Positions 26,383 to 36,165 are shown, counted from the stretch's first letter. The stretch: 64,000 nucleotides of DNA from Lachnospiraceae bacterium UBA4338 (GCA_002393735.1 DGTK01000016.1:33522-97521); one strand, 5' to 3'. Program-made: numbers and translations. The notes: a model not told the origin generated them from the sequence alone.

Positions 26383-26700
26383 ATGACATTTAATGACGTT
26401 TTAGAAAAAGTAAGAGGCCTTGCAGCAAAGGCAGATGTTTCAAATGTGGATTTTCTTGCAGTGCAGGTTAATATCACAGGTAAGAGCAATGGTGTATTCT
26501 ATGTAGAAGTAAAGGACCACAAAATCAGCGTTGAGCCTTACGAATACAATGACCGTAACTGTGCACTTACCATCAGCCTTGCTGATTTCAACAAACTTAT
26601 TGATGGAAAACTCGACCCTGTTGTTGCATTTACAATGGGTAAACTTAAAGTTGACGGTGATGTTGGAAAGGCTCTGGAATTCGCTAAATTAGTTAAATAA
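26383..26700 (+). CDS. SCP2 sterol-binding-domain-like protein
   Basis: A 105-residue protein with the SCP2-like fold: VQVNITGKSNGVFYVEVKDH, then LTISLADFNKLIDGKLDPVV and FTMGKLKVDGDVGKALEF. In bacteria such stand-alone domains probably bind lipid or other hydrophobic ligands. ATG 26383 behind GAAGGGAG is preferred; the longer frame from 26317 overlaps the Dabb gene. It belongs to the run from 25074 to 28160. Confidence 0.85.
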   Translation: MTFNDVLEKVRGLAAKADVSNVDFLAVQVNITGKSNGVFYVEVKDHKISVEPYEYNDRNCALTISLADFNKLIDGKLDPVVAFTMGKLKVDGDVGKALEFAKLVK

Positions 26701-26744
26701 TAATTTGGTGAATACAATAATATGTTTCGTTCGGAGGCTTTGTT

Positions 26745-28160
26745 ATGATTTCGTTTCTTGTTGCTTTACTTGTACTTTTAGCAGGATTCTTCCTGTATGG
26801 TAAACTGACAGAAAAGGTTTTTGGACCAGATGACAGAAAGACACCTGCAATTGAAATCAATGATGGTGTTGACTGCGTACCAATGAAGACGTGGAAGGCT
26901 GTGCTTATACAGCTGCTTAATATAGCAGGTACAGGCCCTATCTTCGGAGCATTAATGGGAGCATGCTTTGGCCCGGTAGTTTTCTTATGGATTGTTTTTG
27001 GTTCCATTTTGGGAGGCGCTGTACATGATTATATGAGTGGCATGATATCCTGCCGAAATAAGGGTGCATCCATAGCAGAATTATCAGGTATATATTTGGG
27101 TAAGCCTGCACTTTATATAATGAGAATATTCTCAATACTTTTACTGCTCCTTACAGGTACTGTATTCGTTACAAGTCCTGCATCCCTTATAGCTAATCTT
27201 ACACCTTCATTTTTATCAAACGGATTCTGGATTGTGGTAATTCTTATTTATTATGTGCTTGCCACACTGCTTCCAATTGATAAGGTGATTGGTAAATTAT
27301 ATCCGATATTCGGAGTAATTCTGATTGTTATGGCAGTAAGCATCGGCGGTGCAATGTTCGTAATTCCAAAGTATCACATTCCGGAACTTGTACTTGCAGA
27401 CCTTCATCCTGATAATCTGCCGATATGGCCGTTTATGTTTATTACAGTTGCGTGCGGCGCCATCTCAGGCTTTCATGCAACCCAGTCTCCAATGATTGCC
27501 AAGTGCATCACATCGGAGAAGGAAGGTCATACTGTATTCTACGGAGCAATGATAATTGAGTCCGTGATTGCACTTGTATGGGCAGCAGCCGGAGTTGCAT
27601 TCTATGGTGGCACACAGATGCTTAATGATGCCTTAACTCTTGCAGGTCAGTCAGGTGTCGTTTACGAGATTAGTAAGACAATGCTTGGCAACGTAGGTGG
27701 TGTTCTTGCAGTTATCGGCGTAGTTGTATGTCCTATCACATCAGGTGATACAGCATTTAGAAGCGCAAGACTTATTCTTGCTGAGTGGACCAAACTTGAT
27801 CAGAAGAAGATTGTTAACAGACTGATTATTACAATACCTCTTCTTGGAATCGGAGCCGTACTTACACAGCTTGATTTCAATGTACTCTGGAGATATTTCT
27901 CGTGGAGTAATCAGACTCTTGCGATGATATCCTTATGGGTGGCAACAGCTTATCTTATTAAAGAGGGTAAGAAGTGGAAATCACTCATTACAGCTCTGCC
28001 GGCAACATTTATGTCGGCTGTATCACTTACCTATATTATGATGGCCAAGGAAGGACTTAAGTTATCAAAAACCATTTCATATCCTGCCGGATTAATATTT
28101 GCTCTTACACTCTTTGTGATATATGTGGTGATGAGCATAAAGAAGATAAAACAGAAATAA
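26745..28160 (+). CDS. CstA-family carbon starvation/peptide transporter
   Basis: A 471-residue polytopic membrane protein of the CstA family, importers of peptides or pyruvate induced by starvation. Family features are GTGPIFGALMGACFGPVVF near residue 65, the VHDYMSGM motif, SGFHATQSPMIAKC, and CPITSGDTAFRSARLILAE. About a dozen hydrophobic helices are visible. It is shorter than the roughly 700-residue enterobacterial CstA but similar to clostridial members. Preceded by GGAGG and followed by a terminator. No two-component regulator is adjacent. Confidence 0.92.
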   Translation: MISFLVALLVLLAGFFLYGKLTEKVFGPDDRKTPAIEINDGVDCVPMKTWKAVLIQLLNIAGTGPIFGALMGACFGPVVFLWIVFGSILGGAVHDYMSGMISCRNKGASIAELSGIYLGKPALYIMRIFSILLLLLTGTVFVTSPASLIANLTPSFLSNGFWIVVILIYYVLATLLPIDKVIGKLYPIFGVILIVMAVSIGGAMFVIPKYHIPELVLADLHPDNLPIWPFMFITVACGAISGFHATQSPMIAKCITSEKEGHTVFYGAMIIESVIALVWAAAGVAFYGGTQMLNDALTLAGQSGVVYEISKTMLGNVGGVLAVIGVVVCPITSGDTAFRSARLILAEWTKLDQKKIVNRLIITIPLLGIGAVLTQLDFNVLWRYFSWSNQTLAMISLWVATAYLIKEGKKWKSLITALPATFMSAVSLTYIMMAKEGLKLSKTISYPAGLIFALTLFVIYVVMSIKKIKQK

Positions 28161-28178
28161 AGAAAACATAAATAAAAG

Positions 28179-28216
28179 AAGGAGAGAGTTCCGGTTAAGG
28201 TTCTCTCTCCTTATTT
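28179..28216 (+). terminator. rho-independent terminator
   Basis: AAGGAGAGAG / CTCTCTCCTT stem with an inner TTCCGGTTAAGGT loop that can pair further. It ends cstA. Confidence 0.75.
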
Positions 28217-28265
28217 GCGTAATATCGTCATCCCCATAACGATATGATACACACACAGGTATATT

Positions 28266-29654
28266 TTAATTATCTAATCCCATTGCTTCTCTTGTCTTCA
28301 TCTCAAGCTCGGCATCGCTTATGATGGTAATACGTCCATTGTCATATTCACTCTGAACCCATTCATAAATCTTCTGAACCACATCTGACTTCTTATCAAC
28401 AGGATTTAAGCCCTTGCCCTTTAAATATCCGTTAACCCAGTATGCAACGCCTGCCATACCTGATGTGGATGTAACTGATACCTTAGGCGGTCTGTTAAGA
28501 ATGGTCTCTGTATCGAAGATGTTATAAATCTCATGATCCTTGAGCATACCGTCTGCATGAATACCTGCTCTTGTTAAGTTGAAATTTGCTCCAACAAATG
28601 GTGTCATTGGAGGAATCTCATAACCTGTTTCCTTAGAGATATATTCTGCAATCTCAGTAATCTTCTGAGTATTCATTCCATTTAAGTGGCCCCTTAGTGA
28701 TGCGTATTCAAAAATCATCGCCTCCAAAGGCACATTACCGGTTCTCTCACCGATACCAAGAAGTGAACAGTTAACTGCTGATGCACCGTACATCCAGGCT
28801 GTGGTTGCATTAACTACTCCCTTGTAGAAATCGTTATGACCATGCCACTCAAGCATCTCTGACGGTACATCGGCATAATGCTGAAGACCATAGATAATAC
28901 CGGATACGCTTCTTGGAAGTGCAGCTCCGGGATACGGTACGCCGAAGCCCATGGTATCGCAGGCACGGATTTTGATAGGGACTCCTGACTGCTGGCTCAT
29001 CTCTGTAAGAGCCTGAGCAAATGGAATAACGAAGCCGTAGAAGTCTGCTCTTGTAATATCTTCAAAATGACATCTCGGTTTAAGTCCCGCTTCGATGCAG
29101 TCGGACACAATGCCTAAATATTTATCCAAAGCCTGCTGTCTGTTAAGTCCCATCTTATTGAAGATGTGATAGTCAGAGCAGCTTACCAGGATACCTGTCT
29201 CCTTAACGCCGATGGAACGAACAAGTTCGAAGTCCTTCTTGGATGCTCTTATCCAGGTGGTTATCTCCGGGAATTTATATCCAAGTTCCATACACTGTTC
29301 AAGAGCCTTACGGTCTTTCTCGGAATAAACGAAGAATTCAGTCTGACGAATCATGCCATTCGGGCCGCCAAGTTCATGGAGCAGTTTATAGATGTGAACC
29401 ATCTGCTCTGTAGTATACGGAGCTCTTGACTGCTGGCCGTCTCTGAAGGAAGTATCTGTAATGAAGATATCCTCCGGCATGTTCTCAGGAACCTTACGAT
29501 AGTTAAAAGCAATCTTTGGAGTCTCTACATATGGGAACATCTCGCGAAATAATTCCGGATGCTCCACATTCTGAAGCTGGTAATTATATGGATCCTGCTC
29601 CAGTTTGTAGGTCTTATTGCTTAATTTAATACCTTTATTAACATGCGTATTCAT
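28266..29654 (-). CDS. isopropylmalate/homocitrate synthase family, possible Re-citrate synthase
   Basis: A 462-residue enzyme of the HMG-CoA-lyase-like TIM-barrel family that condenses acetyl-CoA with 2-oxo acids. It has DTSFRDGQQSRAPYTTEQM (metal-binding DxxxRDGxQ), the EWHGHND metal-binding histidines, and GIGERTGNVPLEAM. The C-terminal LeuA regulatory domain is missing, and an N-terminal extension of about 60 residues is present. This size and layout fit the clostridial group that includes Re-citrate synthase of Clostridium kluyveri, as well as enzymes annotated 2-isopropylmalate synthase. No leu, lys or TCA genes are adjacent, so the acceptor acid cannot be decided here. It is transcribed alone, against the flanking genes. 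Confidence 0.8.
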   Translation of the reverse strand: MNTHVNKGIKLSNKTYKLEQDPYNYQLQNVEHPELFREMFPYVETPKIAFNYRKVPENMPEDIFITDTSFRDGQQSRAPYTTEQMVHIYKLLHELGGPNGMIRQTEFFVYSEKDRKALEQCMELGYKFPEITTWIRASKKDFELVRSIGVKETGILVSCSDYHIFNKMGLNRQQALDKYLGIVSDCIEAGLKPRCHFEDITRADFYGFVIPFAQALTEMSQQSGVPIKIRACDTMGFGVPYPGAALPRSVSGIIYGLQHYADVPSEMLEWHGHNDFYKGVVNATTAWMYGASAVNCSLLGIGERTGNVPLEAMIFEYASLRGHLNGMNTQKITEIAEYISKETGYEIPPMTPFVGANFNLTRAGIHADGMLKDHEIYNIFDTETILNRPPKVSVTSTSGMAGVAYWVNGYLKGKGLNPVDKKSDVVQKIYEWVQSEYDNGRITIISDAELEMKTREAMGLDN

Positions 29655-29789
29655 TTTGTGTCTCCTTATTTTTCAATAACATATCTATAATATACCTATT
29701 TTAAGCCATTTGCAATTGACAATATTAATAAAGATATAATGCATCCGGGGGCTATGTATGGTATAATTAATAATTAGCGAGGTGAGATT

Positions 29790-30293
29790 ATGGGCGAGAA
29801 TTTAACCAAATCTGATATTGATAAAATAAATGAAGAGATAGAATATCGTAAATATACCTTAAGACCGAAACTTCTTGAGAGTCTTAAAGAAGCAAGGGCG
29901 CAGGGTGATTTGTCTGAGAATTTCGAATATTATGTGGCCAAGAGAGATAATAACCGTAATAACAGCCGTATAAGATATCTGGAAAAAATGATCACCACGG
30001 CCAATATTATTGAGGATACGTCCAAAGATGATGAGGTTGGCATTAATACTTCCGTGACTCTTTTCTTTGAGGAAGACAATATGGAAGAGACTGTAAGAAT
30101 TGTTACGGGTATAAGAAGCGACAGCCTGAATGGTCTTGCAAGTATAGAGTCTCCCCTTGGCAAGGCACTGATGGGGCATAAAGAGGGAGACAGAGTCAGC
30201 ATTAAGGTTAATGATAATTACAGTTATTATGTGGTTATTAAGAAGATAGAGAAGAATGTGGATGATTCGGGTGACCACATCGCATCATATTAG
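29790..30293 (+). CDS. GreA/GreB-family transcription elongation factor
   Basis: A 167-residue Gre factor that stimulates transcript cleavage by backtracked RNA polymerase. The N-terminal coiled coil has the tip motif ARAQGDLSENFEYYVAK with the acidic D and E that reach the active site. The C-terminal FKBP-like domain is recognised in ESPLGKALMGHKEGDRVSI. The domain is slightly divergent (for example NRNNSRIRYLE in place of a more usual acidic stretch), so it may be a second Gre paralogue. GCGAGGTGAG precedes the ATG. Confidence 0.9.
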   Translation: MGENLTKSDIDKINEEIEYRKYTLRPKLLESLKEARAQGDLSENFEYYVAKRDNNRNNSRIRYLEKMITTANIIEDTSKDDEVGINTSVTLFFEEDNMEETVRIVTGIRSDSLNGLASIESPLGKALMGHKEGDRVSIKVNDNYSYYVVIKKIEKNVDDSGDHIASY

Positions 30294-30307
30294 TTAAGGA
30301 AAGATTA

Positions 30308-31321
30308 ATGAAACTTAGTATTATTGTACCTGTTTATAACATGGCAGGTGATGATAAGTTACAATTTTGCATGGATTCCCTTATTAATCAGACACTTAAG
30401 GATTATGAGATTATTGCGGTGGATGACGCATCTACGGATAATTCACTTGATATTCTTAATGAATATAAGGCTAAATTCCCGAACCTTGTCAGGGTGATAG
30501 AAAGTAAGGTTAATAAGCATCAGGGCGGAGCCAGAAATGCCGGCATGAAGGAAGCCAAAGGGGAATGGATAGGCTTTCTTGATTCTGATGACTGGGTAAG
30601 TCCGGATTATTATGAGACGCTGATTAAAAAAGGGGAAGAGACCGGGGCTGATGTCGTAGGATGTAAATATAATCTCGTTAAGGAGCATACCTATGAAATT
30701 GGAGAGGTTGTTGAATGTAATTCCCCTGACCAGTGCGGAGTGATGAATAAGGAGAGAAGAAAGAATCTTCTTCGTAATGCAGGCTCCATGGTTATTAAGG
30801 TCTACAGGGCCAGTCTTATAAGGGAGAATAATTTAAGTTTCCCGGAGGGGATTTTTTACGAGGATAACTGTGCATCGCCTGTGTGGTGTATGTATTATAA
30901 GCATTTTGAGTATGTGGACAGGCCCATGTACTATTATTACCAGCACGATGTGTCCACGGTTCATACCATAACTGAGCAAAGGTGCAGGGACAGGCTGGTG
31001 GCCGGAGAAACCATGCTTAAGGAGATGAAGGAACGGGGATTCTTCGAAGAATATAAGGATGAGATAGAGAATATTTTTACTATCACCTATTATACCAATA
31101 CGGTTTTCTCGTATATGAGAATGAAGAAGGGGCGGAAGTATTCTTTTATTAAGCATATCAGGGAAACGATGGTAAGGGAGTTTCCGAATTTCAGGGATAA
31201 TCCTTATTATGGGAAATATATGGATGATGAACAGAAGAAATATACGGATTTGTTTATGAAGAATTCATTTATTTTTTACGTTAAATATATGCTTTTGTGG
31301 GCATACAGGGATATAAAATAG
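30308..31321 (+). CDS. glycosyltransferase family 2 protein
   Basis: A 337-residue inverting GT-A glycosyltransferase. It begins LSIIVPVYNM, followed by DDASTDNSLDILNEY, GARNAGMKEAKGEWIGFLDS and a DSDDW motif for nucleotide-sugar and metal binding. FYEDNCASPVW is the probable catalytic-base region. The C-terminus is not membrane spanning. It probably builds a cell-surface polysaccharide, but it is not in a polysaccharide cluster. It follows the Gre gene after 14 bp with AAGGAAAG as binding site, so the two are likely co-transcribed. Confidence 0.9.
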   Translation: MKLSIIVPVYNMAGDDKLQFCMDSLINQTLKDYEIIAVDDASTDNSLDILNEYKAKFPNLVRVIESKVNKHQGGARNAGMKEAKGEWIGFLDSDDWVSPDYYETLIKKGEETGADVVGCKYNLVKEHTYEIGEVVECNSPDQCGVMNKERRKNLLRNAGSMVIKVYRASLIRENNLSFPEGIFYEDNCASPVWCMYYKHFEYVDRPMYYYYQHDVSTVHTITEQRCRDRLVAGETMLKEMKERGFFEEYKDEIENIFTITYYTNTVFSYMRMKKGRKYSFIKHIRETMVREFPNFRDNPYYGKYMDDEQKKYTDLFMKNSFIFYVKYMLLWAYRDIK

Positions 31322-31403
31322 GTTTGTTATACTTTTGTTGTACTTTGGGTGTTATAGTTAGAACAACAAGTGGTTAAGACTGTGTAGAAAGGAAGTAATA
31401 AAC

Positions 31404-34400
31404 ATGAGCGTTTTTTTGACAGATGAAGAGGATGATAAGTACGGAAAACGAATAAATATTGATACAGATGGGGAAATTCGTGCTACCGGAAATGATTTGA
31501 GCGACAAAATCAAGAAAGCTGTTGAAGCCAGATTAGAGGAAGAGAAGAAAAAATATCCTGATATGGCTGATGATCTGGTAATTGCAGATCCTGAGATGGA
31601 ATATCCTACAGGTATGTTCGCTGCATGGCTTATTTCTGAAAAGAAGATGAGCCCTGAAGCTGCTTTCATGGTTCTTAAAGATTCTGAGAATTATGAAGCA
31701 CTGGCTGATGAATATGCTAAGTTTATTGCTGATAGCAGTGTTTTAGCTGACGATTTCCATAGCACGGTTATCAGTGCCAAGCCGGGAGCCATTGCAAAGA
31801 TATTGAAGGATGCCAATGAGGCTTTGGAAAATTATAAAATTCCTGTTTTTGATGTATATGATTTGAAGCAGGGTAGGGATGCTGTAATAAGTGTGAAAGG
31901 TGTTTCATATCTTGCGCGGGAGATTGAGAATCATTCTAAAAGAATTAATCAGAGCCCTTATCAATTTAAGGCAATACATTCGACAATAGAGGATAACTAT
32001 ATGGCTTATGAATTGTCTAAGGGCGAAACTTCTGCTCTCAATACATTCTGTGGAGAAATAATTCCTGATAATAAAAAGAAGGATAAGACAGAAGAAATTA
32101 AAAAAGTGCAGGAAAAAAAGAGACATCAGGCGTATGAACTTAATAGTATATTTCAAGCTATCTATGACCCGGATTTTTCATATTCACCACTTCGTCTGCT
32201 GGTACTTCGTGAGAAAATTAAGGATTTCATGGGTAAAACAATAACAGAAGCAGATCCTGACAATACTAAGTTTGAGGATGAAATTAAAAAAAGAGCTAAT
32301 GATATTTCTGAAACAACAGCTATGAAAAATGTTTCGGAAGCTCGTATGCTGAACAGACTTCTTGGTAATAAAGATGATGAAATTGATGAAATAGTTTCCG
32401 TTAAGGGCGCTGTCAAAATCTCCATAGCCAAGCAGAAAAATAAGTCTCAGAAGAAGCTGGATGCGGAGAAAAGGAAAAATGTAGATAAAAGCGGTACTAT
32501 CGAACGATTTAAGGGAATGAAAGAAAGACAGGCTAAGTCTTTGGATCATGATTTTAAATTAAGAGCTGAGATTTATGGTGAAGATGTACAGAAAGAAATT
32601 CACAAGGTTGATCAGAACAATAAACACTATGATAATCTGAAGAAGATAGCCGATGCAATTAATGTTATCAACTTAAATATCCAAGCTCTTAATACTACTG
32701 TTAAATATAATTTTCAGGATATTGAACTGGGCGATTTAAAGCCGACATTTATTTATGGAAATAATGTAGATGGAACATATGTAGTTGAAGATTACTATGA
32801 GCAACTTGTAAATAATAATAATAGTATTAAAGCAGCCATTGATGCCATTAAGGCAGATGAGGATTATGACAAACTTCCTCAGAATATCAAGGATATCGTA
32901 GCTGTATCTGAACAGATATACAGATTTGATAATCATTTCTATGACTGGATTGAAGAGATGCCGCTTCATCTTACCAGCGTTGATGAAGCCAAGAAAAAAT
33001 ATACTGATGTCTATGGCTTTGTTAAGAGCGACGGTAAGAAAATTGAAGAGCAGATTAATACTGCCAAGAATGCACAGGGCAATACTTATAACATGTCAGT
33101 ACTTAAGAATATTCTTGATGAGAATGATATTGTTAATAACATTGACGTGGATAATCACAAAGAAATCTTCAATGATGCTGATTTAGTTGGTAATGCAAAT
33201 AATATTAATAATGAGACAGTTAATGTTAAGAATTATATTGAAGAATTACAGGATGGCGTAGACTTACATACCAATAATATGACATTCGATGATTTTGCAA
33301 AATTACTTGCATTAAGAACCATTGCAGATGCAAAGCGTAATTCATTCCGTGGTGGTTCACTCAACAAGGATGTGAACAGGGAAGAATTAAATAAAATGAT
33401 AGATGAGTTCAAGAACGAGCCATCTGTTAAAACAGCCTTCCAGTATGCCAAGGTTAATCCTAAGAGATGGGAATCACTTAACAAGGCATTTAAGACAGGC
33501 CATGGTGGTGGAGTTGAGGATTATTACAAGACAACTCTTAAGGTTGCAGACTTCGAAGATATTCCTCAGAGCGATACATTCGCAAGATTCAGACCAACTG
33601 TAAAAGAGAAGATTGAATTTATGCAGGATCTTGTTAAGAATGGTTCAGAAAGATTAACAAGTGCAGTAACAGGTATTATTGTATGCCGTAATATTGCAGG
33701 CGCTGAAAGAGATAAAAAAGGCAAGCTTGATTTTGTAATGAGCGGTGACTTCATTAAGAAGGCTGTAGAGCAGGAAAAGATTCTTAAAGAGCATAAAGCT
33801 TTCAATGGTATGATTCGTGAGATTGATCGTAAACAGCTTAAGGATCTTATTACAACAGGCCATGGCGGTGCCATGTCAGAACTTGTAAGACAGACGTCTG
33901 AACAGGCATTTATGAGAGGTGAGAAAGAAGTTCATTCAGTATTATGGTATAATACTATTGATGGTATGATTGACAGAATCAATGCCCAGTTTGCTGAAAT
34001 TAAAAATGATGTTCAGGATATCGCAGATAATTTACCTGCTGTTGGCGAGGATGAGGTTGATGAACTTGAGCGTCAGAATGCACTTGTCGAGGATGAGATT
34101 GATGAACTTGAACGTCAGAATGCACTTGGCGATGATTTCGTATACGATGTTGAAGACCTTAAGCCGGATGTAAATATTGCAATGAAGAGAAATGTTGCAA
34201 GAGCAGTAGTTGTCAGCAAGATGAAGGAAGAGAAGAAGAATGCCAGCAGAGATGAATATGCTTCAGATTTCTCTGACAGTGATTTCGTCAAACGTGTTGA
34301 CAAGCTTATGGATTCACCTGAGTTCGGAACTGTATATGCTCAGATGATGAAGGTTGAGAATCAGGTTGATCCTATGACTGTTGAAAATATTAATAATAAA

Positions 34401-34502
34401 TATCATGAAGTAAGACAGCAGATGGGACTTGAGGCGAAGCCAAAGGCTAAGCAGAACGAGCCTGAGAAGCAGGTTGAGAATAAGGCACCGGCAATGAACT
34501 AG
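31404..34502 (+). CDS. large acidic cytoplasmic protein, function unknown
   Basis: A 1032-residue orphan without signal peptide, membrane segments or sorting motif. It is helical and charged, with a coiled-coil-like zone around residues 340-420 and many Asp/Asn/Lys-rich stretches. A 14-codon tandem duplication (EDEVDELERQNALV then EDEIDELERQNALG) lies at 34047-34130. The last 40 residues are rich in Lys, Glu and Pro. AAAGGAAG precedes the ATG, and a terminator follows. It resembles the 1297-aa protein in size and isolation. Possible roles as a structural or exported protein are guesses. Confidence 0.72.
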   Translation: MSVFLTDEEDDKYGKRINIDTDGEIRATGNDLSDKIKKAVEARLEEEKKKYPDMADDLVIADPEMEYPTGMFAAWLISEKKMSPEAAFMVLKDSENYEALADEYAKFIADSSVLADDFHSTVISAKPGAIAKILKDANEALENYKIPVFDVYDLKQGRDAVISVKGVSYLAREIENHSKRINQSPYQFKAIHSTIEDNYMAYELSKGETSALNTFCGEIIPDNKKKDKTEEIKKVQEKKRHQAYELNSIFQAIYDPDFSYSPLRLLVLREKIKDFMGKTITEADPDNTKFEDEIKKRANDISETTAMKNVSEARMLNRLLGNKDDEIDEIVSVKGAVKISIAKQKNKSQKKLDAEKRKNVDKSGTIERFKGMKERQAKSLDHDFKLRAEIYGEDVQKEIHKVDQNNKHYDNLKKIADAINVINLNIQALNTTVKYNFQDIELGDLKPTFIYGNNVDGTYVVEDYYEQLVNNNNSIKAAIDAIKADEDYDKLPQNIKDIVAVSEQIYRFDNHFYDWIEEMPLHLTSVDEAKKKYTDVYGFVKSDGKKIEEQINTAKNAQGNTYNMSVLKNILDENDIVNNIDVDNHKEIFNDADLVGNANNINNETVNVKNYIEELQDGVDLHTNNMTFDDFAKLLALRTIADAKRNSFRGGSLNKDVNREELNKMIDEFKNEPSVKTAFQYAKVNPKRWESLNKAFKTGHGGGVEDYYKTTLKVADFEDIPQSDTFARFRPTVKEKIEFMQDLVKNGSERLTSAVTGIIVCRNIAGAERDKKGKLDFVMSGDFIKKAVEQEKILKEHKAFNGMIREIDRKQLKDLITTGHGGAMSELVRQTSEQAFMRGEKEVHSVLWYNTIDGMIDRINAQFAEIKNDVQDIADNLPAVGEDEVDELERQNALVEDEIDELERQNALGDDFVYDVEDLKPDVNIAMKRNVARAVVVSKMKEEKKNASRDEYASDFSDSDFVKRVDKLMDSPEFGTVYAQMMKVENQVDPMTVENINNKYHEVRQQMGLEAKPKAKQNEPEKQVENKAPAMN
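34047..34130 (+). repeat. 42-bp in-frame tandem duplication
   Basis: Two adjacent 42-bp units, GAGGATGAGGTTGATGAACT... and GAGGATGAGATTGATGAACT..., differing at a few positions, encode an acidic 14-residue repeat. Confidence 0.85.
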
Positions 34503-34514
34503 GTGAAGTTTAAG

Positions 34515-34549
34515 AAAAAGGACGAAACCAGATGGCTTCGTCCTTTTTT
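34515..34549. terminator. bidirectional terminator between convergent genes
   Basis: AAAAAGGACGAA / TTCGTCCTTTTT stem with an inner CCA...TGG pairing. It serves the 1032-aa gene on + and possibly the DUF4097 gene on -. Confidence 0.85.
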
Positions 34550-34550
34550 G

Positions 34551-35576
34551 TTATTCATAGAAATCTATTTTTGTACTTCCTGAAGAGGCCTGAATATCGA
34601 TGGTCTTGTCAGCGCCATTATCCTTCACGTATTCATTAGATTTCTTTTCATCATTAATCTTAACTGAACCTGAAGATATATCAAATTTATAATTATAATC
34701 TGATTCCTTGCCCTGGATATAAAGTGTTGTTGAACCGCTATCTGTTGAAGATGTAAAATTTCCAATAACACACTCGTTGTAATTTGTGCTCCCACTGGAT
34801 GCTTCGGCATTAACCTCATCAATGGTGCTTCCATCCACTTTTAATGAACCACTGTCTCTCTTTGTCGCAAACTTTGTAATATCGCAGGAATCAAGTGTCT
34901 GGCTTCCGCTGCTGGAATCCAGTGAAACCTCTTCAGCATTTACATTAATGAGCTTAATGCTTCCGGAATCTTTCTGAATCTTAAGGCTGTCAAAATCAGC
35001 GTCTGTAATAGTTGTTGAACCTGAATCTGAATCAATTACCACGATGCCTGAGCCTGCGCAGTCGGTGATTTTGGTAGAGCCTGATGATGATTCGATATTT
35101 CCTTCGATTGCAATGTCTGATACTTCGATGCTTCCTGAATCCGACTTAACAACGAGGTTGAGAAAATCAGCGTCCTTAACTCTTATTTCAATATAATTCT
35201 GATATTCTTCGTTATCGCCTATGTTCATTGTGAAGAATGTGCCGTTATCAGGATATTTTGATGTAACGGTTAATGTACCATTTTCGTTTGTAACGGTTGG
35301 TTCGGCCTTTTTGTCGATTCTGTAATATACCTGGTTTTCGTCTGCTTTTTTAATGCAAAGTTTTGCTGAATCAACATCAACATTAAGAGAATCAAAAGTT
35401 TCAACATCAACAGTATTTTCGACCATTTCCTTTGTTGATGAAGTGAGTTTGTTATTTATAACTTCGAATGAGAAATTATCAGTTCCGCCAAGGGCTTTGC
35501 CGATGAACAGAATGCCTACTCCGATTACGATTAATACAGCGCATATTATTGCGGTGATTCCTAATACTTTATTCAT
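34551..35576 (-). CDS. DUF4097-type beta-strand-repeat protein, membrane anchored
   Basis: A 341-residue protein with one N-terminal membrane helix (ITAIICAVLIVIGVGILFIG) and an outward beta-helix of repeated SSSGST / SDSGSTTI strands, the pattern of the DUF4097 family. It is the last gene of a PadR-DUF1700-DUF4097 operon, a common Firmicute cassette for a cell-envelope stress module. Only 4 bp separate it from the DUF1700 gene. Function of the repeat domain is unknown; adhesion or sensing have been suggested for the family. Confidence 0.85.
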   Translation of the reverse strand: MNKVLGITAIICAVLIVIGVGILFIGKALGGTDNFSFEVINNKLTSSTKEMVENTVDVETFDSLNVDVDSAKLCIKKADENQVYYRIDKKAEPTVTNENGTLTVTSKYPDNGTFFTMNIGDNEEYQNYIEIRVKDADFLNLVVKSDSGSIEVSDIAIEGNIESSSGSTKITDCAGSGIVVIDSDSGSTTITDADFDSLKIQKDSGSIKLINVNAEEVSLDSSSGSQTLDSCDITKFATKRDSGSLKVDGSTIDEVNAEASSGSTNYNECVIGNFTSSTDSGSTTLYIQGKESDYNYKFDISSGSVKINDEKKSNEYVKDNGADKTIDIQASSGSTKIDFYE

Positions 35577-35580
35577 TTAT

Positions 35581-36165
35581 TCAGGCCTCCTTTTTCTTTC
35601 CGATTATTGCTTTGCAAATAAGTATGATAAGTTTAATAAACAGCTCTGCTAAGAAGATGGTGATTATAAGAAGTAATGCACCAACTGCTGCAATTATAAG
35701 TCCTATGCCCAGGGCAACCAGTTTGGTTCCAAAGCCCGGAAGCATGAATGATAATACTGAGCATATTATTCCGGCTGCAATTACAGCCAATGCAGATAGT
35801 CCGAGACTAAGCAGTACCACTGTTATTGTAAGGACAAGTGTGAAGACAATTGTCAGCAGTGCGATTGCGATTGGCAATGTTACAGGTGAAGAGCAGATGA
35901 TCAGTATTGTAAGCCATACGATTTTAGCTGTGCTCTTTGCGCCTTTCTCTGAGTCGTGCTTGTCAATCGTCTTCTCAGCACATTCTGAAATGATGTTCTT
36001 GGCGATGTCCTTTGGCTTGCCAAGTCTTATGCTGATGTCTTCGTTCTCTGCGAAGTTCATGTCGTCGATGTATTCTGAGTAATAGTTAAGTGCATCGTCT
36101 CTGTCTTCTTTTGGAAGGTATTTAAGTTGCTTTTCCAAAGCTTTAAGAAATTCTGTTTTATTCAT
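35581..36165 (-). CDS. DUF1700 (HAAS) membrane protein
   Basis: A 194-residue protein. The N-terminal 75 residues are the HAAS/DUF1700 helical domain (FLKALEKQLKYLPKEDRDDA, YYSEYIDD, LGKPKDIAKNII), and the rest holds about four membrane helices. These proteins work with PadR-like regulators as membrane partners or anti-regulators. ATG 36165 lies 8 nt after AGGAGG and overlaps the end of padR by 8 nt, so translation is coupled. Confidence 0.9.
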   Translation of the reverse strand: MNKTEFLKALEKQLKYLPKEDRDDALNYYSEYIDDMNFAENEDISIRLGKPKDIAKNIISECAEKTIDKHDSEKGAKSTAKIVWLTILIICSSPVTLPIAIALLTIVFTLVLTITVVLLSLGLSALAVIAAGIICSVLSFMLPGFGTKLVALGIGLIIAAVGALLLIITIFLAELFIKLIILICKAIIGKKKEA

